This document shows, piece after piece, positions 41,373-47,319 of a DNA stretch of 47,319 bases (its first letter is position 1; each line of letters starts with the position of its first letter). The notes under the pieces were generated by a model that was not told where the DNA came from, did no database searches, and was given only the letters and a program-made list of their open reading frames with translations. The translations under genes and the position numbers were made by a program. This DNA comes from Bacteroidota bacterium (GTDB lineage: Bacteria > Bacteroidota > Bacteroidia > Cytophagales > Microscillaceae): contig RDXZ01000018.1 of assembly GCA_004293265.1 (NCBI GenBank), forward strand, positions 1 to 47,319, written 5' to 3'.

Positions 41373-44300
41373 TTAGAAACTAATATTAACACCAACTATG
41401 ATTGTTCTTTGTTGTGGCAATGGATTTTGTGCCGCGTTAAATGTAATATTTGCTTGTTGAAATTGAGAAACCAAACCAGAAGAACCAAAAGGTGAAAAGA
41501 ACTGACCTGTATTTCCTACGTTAGCAGTATTCACAAATTCAGGATCCCAACCCGGATATTTTGTGAGAACTAACAGGTTTTGACCTGTGATATACATTCT
41601 TACTGCGTTTAATTTTACTTTATCCAACCATGTTTTTGGGAAATTGTAAGCCAAAGTAACCGTTCTCAAACGTAAAAACGAAGCATCATACATAAATCTA
41701 TCTGAGTTAAGTCCACGACCAGAGCCAGGACCTGAGGCAAATAAACCTGGCGTTTTGCCATCTCCTGGATTAGAAGGGCTTTGCCATCTGTTCAATACTT
41801 CACGTCTTTGTGCATTGTTAAACACTTCACCTACTTGGAATTTTGCCTCGTTATCAAATACAGTATTACCATATTGATACGTCAATAAAAATGATAACTC
41901 GATACCTTTATATCTTAATGTATTCATCATACCACCTGCAAAGATTGGAAAAGGACGACCTGTTGTTTGTCTCCAATCTGTATTCTCCACACTTAATTTA
42001 TTATTACGAGAACCATCGTTAGGATTCACAAACATCTCACGACCATCTGCAGGATCTACGCCTGCACTTTGCATCATATACCCTTGTCCTACAGGATAAC
42101 CCACAATCATACGACTTTCACCCAAACCTGCGGCAAAAGCTTCTATTGGCAATCCACCCACATCTAATACCCTATTTTGGACAGAGGTAATATTAAAATC
42201 AGTAGTCCATTCCAATTTGCTGGTAGGAGCTAAGTTTTTAGAACTAATATTGAGTTCAACGCCTTGGTTACGAATCACAATACCTGAATTTCGCAATATT
42301 GCGGTTAAACCGATAGAGGATTGAATAGGATTAGCAAATAATATATCAGAAGAGCGTTTATTGAAATAAGAAACGCTACCTGAGATTCTACCTTTGAAGA
42401 GTCCAAAATCTATGCCCAAGTCAATATTTCTATTTCTTTCCCATCCTAAATCACGATTAGCAATACGAGTTACTCCCAAGCCTTGTTGTCCCAAATATCC
42501 ACTTGTACCTCCATAGGTAGCAATATAATTGAAGTTACCAATCTCAGCATTTCCTGTAATTCCCCAACTTCCTCTTAATTTTAAATATTCAATGGCAGAT
42601 ATATCTTTTAGGAAGTTTTCCTCACTGATAATCCAACCTGCTGAAACCGAAGGAAAAAAGCCAAATTGTCTATCTGGTCCAAAACGAGATGAACCATCTG
42701 TACGCAAACTGGCAGAAGCAATGTATTTTTCACCCATTTTATAATTCACACGTCCAAAGAAAGAAGCAAAATTATAACGATTGTCCAAATCTGAATTATA
42801 GCCACCCATAACAGGATTAGAACCTAAGGTGTTTCTATCAAACACTTGTAAACCTGCTACTGTATTAGTATAATAAGGATCTGAAAAACCTGCATTACTA
42901 TTGGTGTAAGCACCTGTGGTTCTTTGCGCAGATTTTTGGGCTTGGAAACCTAATAGAAAATTAAATTTATGTTTTTCAGCAAAAGTTTTGTCATAATTAA
43001 AAGTAATATTTGTATTCCAGTTAAATACATTCAAACGTCTTTCTTCAAATGCACCTGCTTGTACTCTTGGTAAAAAACGTCTTGGATCCTGAGTAGCTGG
43101 ATCGCCAGTGTTAGGATATAAATGATCTATTGGAAACAAAAAACGATTTTGCGCTGAGGTAATGATTTCGTCATATTGGTTGTAAAAGTCAGTACCAAAC
43201 TCTGCACGGAAAGATAAATCTTTAACAATTTTATAATTCAAATAGGCATTTGCCAACACACGAAATCCTTTGGTTGTAAATTTATTTTCCATTTGTGCTG
43301 TTGGATTTTGATTAGTATTCTCTTGTGACTGTGGTAAATTATTGCCAAGAAAATATCCCCCATTAGCATTACGAATAGGAAAAAAAGGCAAAGCACTACT
43401 ATTAACACTTCCCCACACATTTGGTACTTGGTTATTGATAGTTCCTGTAACAGAAAGTTGTACGCCTAAATCTAATTTATCTGTGGCAGAGTTGTCTAAG
43501 TTCAAGCGACCGCTGATACGTTTGTAATTATTGCCTTTAAAAAAGCTATCTTCATCACGATAAGAAACCCCTGTATAAAAACGAGTTTTTTCGTTTCCAC
43601 CTCTTGCACTCAAATTTGCCTCTTGGACATATCCTTGACGCAATACTTGGTCAAACCAATTAGTGTTATATCCATTATCTACTATAGTTGCAGGAGTTAA
43701 ACCTCTTTGCAAAGAAAAATTAGAAGGCATTGGTAAACCACCATTTGCGTTTCGATAGGCTTCGTCCATTAATTGTAATTGTTCGGTCGCATTGATAAAA
43801 GGCAATTTACGGGTTACTTGGTTGATACCATAATAATATCCCATATCAAAAGCAGTTTTACCTGCTTTTCCTTTTTTAGTAGTAATCAAAACAACTCCAT
43901 TCGCCGCACGCGAACCATAAATAGCCGCCGCACCTGCATCTTTTAATATTTCCATTGATTCAATATCATTTGGATTTAAGTCTGCTAAAGCATTTCCATT
44001 GATACTATTGGCAGCCCCATCTCTTTTGCTAAAATCACCTGTCGTAATAGGCACACCATCAACAATATACAAAGGTTCACTATTTCCTGATACAGAAGCC
44101 TGTCCACGAATACGAATACGCACTGCAGAACCTGGTACCCCACTTGATTGCACTACTTGTACCCCTGCGGCACGTCCTTGTATAGCAGAATCAAAGCTGG
44201 CAACAGGTACGCCTTTGATTGCGTCCCCCTTGATAGAAGAAACAGAACCTACATTGTCTAATTTAGTAGTTGTTCCATAACCAATCACGACTACCTCGTC

Positions 44301-44705
44301 CAAATTTTGAGTGTCTTCTTTGAGTGTAAAGTCGATGGTTGCTTGTGCATTAACTGGTATTTCTTGTGTTTTATAACCAGTAAAAGTTACCACAACCACA
44401 CCATTAGCAGGCACACTCAAAGAGTAAGTACCATCAATTTCGGTAACAGTACCTCTTGCAGTGCCTTTCAAAAACACAGATGCACCGGGTACACCTTCAT
44501 TTTTTTCATCTACTACTTTTCCTTTCAAGACTATGTCTTGTTGAGCAAAAGCCAAATTTGTGCAGAGCCACAACATTAACATCAAAAACCCGACTAACCA
44601 AGCCGAAACTTGCTTTTGAGGAATATTTGTTGGAGTGGCAATAATACCTACTTGCTTCTCTTGTTGAGAATTGCGAAACCTCGCTTTGTAATTATTGTTC
44701 ATCAT
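41373..44705 (-). CDS. SusC/RagA-family TonB-dependent oligosaccharide transporter
   Basis: This 1,110-aa protein opens with an unusually long charged N-terminal region (about 30 residues) before the hydrophobic signal (LVGFLMLMLWLCTNLAFAQ). The carboxypeptidase-regulatory-like domain (VLKGKVVDEKNEGVPGASVF) is followed by the TonB-box region LDEVVVIGYG, a plug (IRIRGQASVSGNSEPLYIVD; MEILKDAGAAAIYGSRAANG) and a large barrel ending NPLPQQRTIIVGVNISF. ATGs at 44705 and 44702 are both possible. It pairs with SusD and imports maltodextrin-like oligosaccharides by inference from the neighbouring GH13 and SusE genes. Confidence 0.95.
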   Translation of the reverse strand: MMNNNYKARFRNSQQEKQVGIIATPTNIPQKQVSAWLVGFLMLMLWLCTNLAFAQQDIVLKGKVVDEKNEGVPGASVFLKGTARGTVTEIDGTYSLSVPANGVVVVTFTGYKTQEIPVNAQATIDFTLKEDTQNLDEVVVIGYGTTTKLDNVGSVSSIKGDAIKGVPVASFDSAIQGRAAGVQVVQSSGVPGSAVRIRIRGQASVSGNSEPLYIVDGVPITTGDFSKRDGAANSINGNALADLNPNDIESMEILKDAGAAAIYGSRAANGVVLITTKKGKAGKTAFDMGYYYGINQVTRKLPFINATEQLQLMDEAYRNANGGLPMPSNFSLQRGLTPATIVDNGYNTNWFDQVLRQGYVQEANLSARGGNEKTRFYTGVSYRDEDSFFKGNNYKRISGRLNLDNSATDKLDLGVQLSVTGTINNQVPNVWGSVNSSALPFFPIRNANGGYFLGNNLPQSQENTNQNPTAQMENKFTTKGFRVLANAYLNYKIVKDLSFRAEFGTDFYNQYDEIITSAQNRFLFPIDHLYPNTGDPATQDPRRFLPRVQAGAFEERRLNVFNWNTNITFNYDKTFAEKHKFNFLLGFQAQKSAQRTTGAYTNSNAGFSDPYYTNTVAGLQVFDRNTLGSNPVMGGYNSDLDNRYNFASFFGRVNYKMGEKYIASASLRTDGSSRFGPDRQFGFFPSVSAGWIISEENFLKDISAIEYLKLRGSWGITGNAEIGNFNYIATYGGTSGYLGQQGLGVTRIANRDLGWERNRNIDLGIDFGLFKGRISGSVSYFNKRSSDILFANPIQSSIGLTAILRNSGIVIRNQGVELNISSKNLAPTSKLEWTTDFNITSVQNRVLDVGGLPIEAFAAGLGESRMIVGYPVGQGYMMQSAGVDPADGREMFVNPNDGSRNNKLSVENTDWRQTTGRPFPIFAGGMMNTLRYKGIELSFLLTYQYGNTVFDNEAKFQVGEVFNNAQRREVLNRWQSPSNPGDGKTPGLFASGPGSGRGLNSDRFMYDASFLRLRTVTLAYNFPKTWLDKVKLNAVRMYITGQNLLVLTKYPGWDPEFVNTANVGNTGQFFSPFGSSGLVSQFQQANITFNAAQNPLPQQRTIIVGVNISF

Positions 44706-44743
44706 GAATTAAATAAATTAAAAATAGTGCTTATTAAATTTTT

Positions 44744-44751
44744 CAAAATTA
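44744..44751 (-). promoter_or_regulatory. Candidate -7 box for susC
   Basis: The plus strand reads CAAAATTA, so the minus strand is TAATTTTG, about 39 bp before the susC start. The -33 position is only T-rich. A second candidate (44945-44952) lies upstream of the operator. Confidence 0.5.
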
Positions 44752-44813
44752 AATTAAATATAATTTCATTGAAAAAGTACAATAATTTATAATTAAAGTA
44801 TAATTTATTGCCT

Positions 44814-44825
44814 TTAAACGTTCAA
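44814..44825. promoter_or_regulatory. Weaker LacI-type half or full operator
   Basis: ttaaacgttcaa is a near-palindrome around AACGTT, similar to the main operator, 65 bp nearer to susC. Confidence 0.4.
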
Positions 44826-44886
44826 TATTAGCAAATAAATTTTAGAAAAATACAAATTTTTATAAAAAAAATTTAATTTTTTTTTT

Positions 44887-44910
44887 GATAACGTTTTCGC
44901 AAACGTTTGC
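44887..44910. promoter_or_regulatory. LacI-family operator
   Basis: gcaaacgtttgc (44899-44910) is a perfect 12-bp palindrome of the LacI/GalR type with a central CpG. A second AACGTT core (44890-44895) lies 12 bp away in gataacgttttc. It lies between a lacI-type gene and the susC operon, so it is the likely binding site of the regulator. Confidence 0.75.
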
Positions 44911-45107
44911 AAAAAAAAATATCTTATAAAAATTTGTTATTATACAAAAATAGTCCATTTTATTCTTCAAAAAATTATAATTAAAAAATCTTTGATAAGT
45001 ACAAAACTAAATGATGTTTTTTTTGTTTAATAAATATCTACTTTTTTTTAATTATTTTTATTGCTATTTTATTATATTAGTTTTTAACATTTTAACATCA
45101 TTTTTCA

Positions 45108-46127
45108 ATGGAATCTCCACAAACTACAATTAAAGATATTGCCAGGGCTTTGAACATATCACCTTCTACTGTATCACGTGCTTTAAAAAATCATCCTGAT
45201 ATTAGTAAAGAAACTAAACGAGTAGTTTTAGAAATGGCAGAAAAATTTGACTATCAACCCAATATTGTTGCTTTAAGCCTTAGAAAAAGCACAAGTTTTA
45301 TGTTAGGCATTGTTATTCCTAAAATTGTTCATCATTTTTTTTCTACTGTTATTAGTGGTATAGAAGATGTAGTAAACGAAAAAGGATATAGAATCATTAT
45401 TGCTCAATCGAATGAAGACAGCAAAAAAGAATCTGATTGTGTGCATACTTTAGCGGCAAGTCGTGTAGATGGAATTTTTATGTCGTTGGCAAGTCAAGGT
45501 GAAAATCATACCCACCTTACTCATATCAAAAAAAGAAATATTCCTTTGATTTTTTTTGATAGAAATTTAGAAACCATAGAAGCAAGTAGTGTAGTTATTA
45601 ATGATTATGAAGGTGCGTTTCAGGCTACTGAGCATTTGATTTTTCAAGGGCGAAAAAATATTTTACATTTGGCAGGTCCAAAAGGGCTAAAAATCACAGA
45701 AAACAGAATCAATGGATACAAAAATGCACTTGCCAAACATCATATCGAAATAAAAGAAGAATTAATTATTCCTTGTGATAATTCGAAAACTGCCAAAGAA
45801 ACGATTAAAAATTTATTAGAGAATAACTTATTTTTTGATGGTATTTTTGCTGTCAATGATGATACCGCCATTGGTGCAATGATGATGTTAAAACAATACA
45901 ATAAACAAATTCCAAAAGATGTAGCTATTATTGGCTTTGGTGATGACCCTATGGCAGAAGTTGTAAGTCCTTCTTTGAGTAGTGTTAGTCAATCAGGCTT
46001 CGAAATGGGGCGAGCAGTAGCCAATATTTTTTTGAGTGAATTAGAAAAAAAACAAAAAGGACAAACTATAGAATATACTACTCAAATTATTCCAACTCAT
46101 TTAGTTATTAGAGAATCAAGTCAATAA
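45108..46127 (+). CDS. LacI/GalR-family transcriptional regulator
   Basis: This 339-aa regulator has an N-terminal helix-turn-helix (TTIKDIARALNISPSTVSRA) and hinge helix (YQPNIVALSLRKS). The periplasmic-binding-like effector domain contains LGIVIPKIVHHFFSTVISGI, RKNILHLAGPKGLKITENRI, FDGIFAVNDDTAIGAM and DVAIIGFGDDPMAEVVSPSL. It is divergent from the SusC operon and carries the AACGTT-core sites in its own upstream region, so it probably controls the alpha-glucan locus and itself. The inducer is probably a maltooligosaccharide, inferred from context only. Confidence 0.93.
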   Translation: MESPQTTIKDIARALNISPSTVSRALKNHPDISKETKRVVLEMAEKFDYQPNIVALSLRKSTSFMLGIVIPKIVHHFFSTVISGIEDVVNEKGYRIIIAQSNEDSKKESDCVHTLAASRVDGIFMSLASQGENHTHLTHIKKRNIPLIFFDRNLETIEASSVVINDYEGAFQATEHLIFQGRKNILHLAGPKGLKITENRINGYKNALAKHHIEIKEELIIPCDNSKTAKETIKNLLENNLFFDGIFAVNDDTAIGAMMMLKQYNKQIPKDVAIIGFGDDPMAEVVSPSLSSVSQSGFEMGRAVANIFLSELEKKQKGQTIEYTTQIIPTHLVIRESSQ

Positions 46128-46175
46128 TTTTTTATACCAACATTTCGTTTGGTAAAAATATGAAACAAAATTAAA

Positions 46176-46279
46176 AATGGGACGATTTAAACATAGTTTA
46201 TATTTAGAAAAACATACTGATTTTATGAATTAAAACGGAATTTTTTTAAATATTTTTTACACATTTATTTCGTCCCATT
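46176..46279. repeat. 104-bp element with 10-bp inverted ends
   Basis: aatgggacga (46176-46185) is complementary to tcgtcccatt (46270-46279). Inward of the perfect arms the sequences still resemble each other (tgggacgatttaaa versus tgggacgaaataaa read from the other end). It lies between the convergent lacI and ABC genes. It could be a miniature element or a long terminator hairpin. Confidence 0.6.
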
Positions 46280-46314
46280 ATTCAATCGCTTAAACAATAA
46301 CATTTTTTTTGATT

Positions 46315-46968
46315 TTATAAGTTCATTTCGTTTTGAAAGTTCCAATGATATTGATATCCCAGAGAAGTCATTAAAACAGTTGCTTGATTTTTTTCGGATT
46401 CATCTTTAAGCAAATCGATGGCTCTTTCAATATTTTCCTTATCCAGATGGCTAAAAGGTTCATCTAATAGTAAAACCTCAAAAGGTTGCAAAACTGCCCG
46501 AATAATAGCGATTCTTTGCCTTTCACCATAAGATAAAAAAGCAGTTTTTTTATCTAATAAATGATTTATTTGTAGTTTTTCAGCCATTTTTTTGATATTT
46601 TTTTGTTTTCCAATATCTGTCAAATTAGCTTTAACCAAAAGGTTTTCTTCTGCTGTGAGATGCAAAAAAAGCCTTAAATCTTGAAAAACAATTGCTATTT
46701 TACTTTGTCTGATATTTGCCCAATTTTGCATTGAAAATTTTTGAATATTTTGATTATCTAAAAAAATATTACCTGTATAGTCATTTCTTATTCCATATAA
46801 AAAATGAATAAAGGAAGACTTACCTTTGCCTGAGTGTGCAGAGATTTGTGTAGTTTGCCCCATAGAAAAATTGCAAGTTGTTTGCCAAATATTTGAAACA
46901 ACTGATGAATTTTCCAAGTTTTGTGAAGCCAAAGGAATAGGTAAAACGTTTTCAAGCGTAATTTGCAT
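46315..46968 (-). CDS. Orphan ABC transporter ATP-binding protein
   Basis: This 217-aa protein is a single nucleotide-binding domain. The Walker A motif is SAHSGKGKSS (Ala in place of the first Gly), the Q-loop is VFQDLRLF, the signature is LSYGERQRIA (Tyr replaces the second-position Gly), Walker B is VLLLDEP and the D-loop is SHLD. The H-loop region reads VLMTSLGYQYHW, with no clear His directly after the switch strand. Length and layout resemble LolD/MacB/FtsE-type ATPases. No permease is in the window; it is 18 bp downstream of the heptad-repeat gene on the same strand. Confidence 0.82.
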   Translation of the reverse strand: MQITLENVLPIPLASQNLENSSVVSNIWQTTCNFSMGQTTQISAHSGKGKSSFIHFLYGIRNDYTGNIFLDNQNIQKFSMQNWANIRQSKIAIVFQDLRLFLHLTAEENLLVKANLTDIGKQKNIKKMAEKLQINHLLDKKTAFLSYGERQRIAIIRAVLQPFEVLLLDEPFSHLDKENIERAIDLLKDESEKNQATVLMTSLGYQYHWNFQNEMNL

Positions 46969-46986
46969 AGTTTTTTTGATAATTTG

Positions 46987-47319
46987 TTATTTTTGATTGA
47001 GTTTTCGTTTTAACTCCTCAATTAATTTGTCTTTTTCATCGAGTGCTTTTTTATTTTCATCGAGTGCCTTGTCTTTTTCATCGATTACTTTTTCTTTTTC
47101 ACCAAGTGCTTTATTCTTTTCATCAAGTGCTTTTTTATTTTCATCGAGTACTTTTTTATTTTCCTCAAGTGCTTTTTTATTTTCATCGAGTGCTTTTTTG
47201 CTCTCCTCCAACATTTTTTCTTGTTGGATAAGTTTTTTTCTATTCTCTTGAAAATAACTATTAATTGTACGCATTGCCTCTTGCTCTTTCAACAATTCTT
47301 CGCGCTCAGTTTCGCTTGT
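46987..47319 (-). CDS. C-terminal part of a heptad-repeat coiled-coil protein (runs off the window)
   Basis: The frame is open to the window edge (reading TSETEREELLKEQEAMRTIN from there), so the track's TTG start at 47295 is not the real start and the gene is partial. The last 75 residues are about ten 7-residue units of type KKALDEN, KKALEEN, NKALGEK, DKALDEN, giving a coiled coil, then EELKRKLNQK. At the DNA level this is a degenerate 21-bp tandem repeat. Nothing visible identifies the missing N-terminal domain; Rpn-type nuclease/transposase proteins sometimes carry such tails, but this is a guess. Confidence 0.8.
   Translation of the reverse strand, partial: TSETEREELLKEQEAMRTINSYFQENRKKLIQQEKMLEESKKALDENKKALEENKKVLDENKKALDEKNKALGEKEKVIDEKDKALDENKKALDEKDKLIEELKRKLNQK
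47030..47210. repeat. Degenerate 21-bp coding tandem repeat
   Basis: Units resembling ttttttattttcatcgagtgc recur about eight times, in frame with the coiled-coil gene. Loss or gain of one unit would keep the reading frame and change the coiled-coil length by one heptad. Confidence 0.75.

Larger units (their letters stand above)
44706..45107. other. Divergent control region of lacI and susC
   Basis: This 402-bp gap contains LacI-type operator sites (three AACGTT cores) and two minus-strand -7 candidates: TAATTTTG at 44751-44744 and TATTTTTG at 44952-44945. The rest is AT-rich without recognisable structure. Confidence 0.65.

Noticed and set aside
1-47319. CRISPR array
   Set aside because: No regularly spaced identical repeats with unique spacers were seen. 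The 21-bp repeat at the right end is coding and has no spacers, and the palindromes are too few and irregular.
1-47319. tRNA, rRNA or tmRNA genes
   Set aside because: No cloverleaf-like GC-richer segment with TTCRA and CCA-type features was found in the intergenic gaps by eye; a covariance search was not possible here.
1-47319. Intact insertion sequence or prophage
   Set aside because: No transposase with a DDE or HUH pattern, integrase or phage structural gene is among the ORFs. Only small inverted-repeat elements were seen.

Overview
The window looks like a chromosomal segment of an AT-rich member of the Bacteroidota, most likely order Cytophagales. The evidence is low-GC intergenic DNA, promoters of the TTTG-N20-TAnnTTTG type, no visible Shine-Dalgarno dependence, a SusC/SusD glycan-uptake operon, a secreted enzyme with a type IX secretion C-terminal tail, several PorT-like outer-membrane barrels, and WG-repeat, TPR and small-LRR proteins. 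I see no rRNA, tRNA, CRISPR array or intact insertion sequence. The genus cannot be fixed from the sequence alone.

Layout. 1-8,265: a pair of GC-rich palindromes; a 2-Cys peroxiredoxin; a large membrane GAF/PAS/SpoIIE-phosphatase signalling protein; a possible small membrane protein; a TonB-dependent receptor; a TPR protein; an OmpR-type response regulator. 8,293-10,274: meaB and a signal-less periplasmic-binding-protein-like gene in one minus-strand operon. 10,402-13,200: a two-gene restriction-modification operon (fused nuclease-methyltransferase plus a two-TRD specificity subunit) whose architecture matches the BcgI (Type IIB) group, with a near-ideal promoter. 13,558-16,045: an RRM protein and ligA. 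16,317-19,324: a lipoprotein, then a tandem pair of LRR genes of identical length, the first interrupted by an in-frame TAG, then a cluster of three hairpins. 19,457-26,119: a YhhN-family membrane protein, a WG-repeat protein, apbE followed by a prokaryotic pentameric ligand-gated channel homologue, and two outer-membrane barrels. 26,131-30,301: an intergenic composite of hairpins, mtaB, a soluble GAF histidine kinase, and another barrel. 30,302-32,602: a short ORF that runs into a 105-bp structured inverted-repeat element, then a two-gene cassette (DUF488 protein with an N-terminal Panacea-like domain plus an unrecognised partner) with a near-leaderless start, then a nested inverted-repeat element. 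32,825-46,127: an alpha-glucan utilization locus: divergent LacI regulator, operator sites, SusC, SusD, a DUF5004-type lipoprotein, a secreted protein, a SusE-type lipoprotein, and a 1,401-residue GH13 enzyme with Fn3 domains and a T9SS tail. 46,176-47,319: a 104-bp inverted-repeat element, an orphan ABC ATPase, and the 3' end of a gene built of heptad repeats.

How the genes work together. The clearest functional unit is the starch/maltodextrin locus. The GH13 enzyme (secreted by T9SS) and the lipoproteins would bind and cut alpha-glucan at the surface, SusCD would import oligosaccharides, and the LacI protein would read the sugar and act at AACGTT-core sites between lacI and susC. A strong 17-bp hairpin right after susD probably lowers expression of the downstream genes relative to susCD. 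The best candidates for under-described biology are the DUF488 cassette with its flanking structured elements, the bacterial ligand-gated channel next to apbE, the duplicated LRR pair, and the BcgI-like restriction operon. All functional assignments come from reading motifs by eye; no database search was run.
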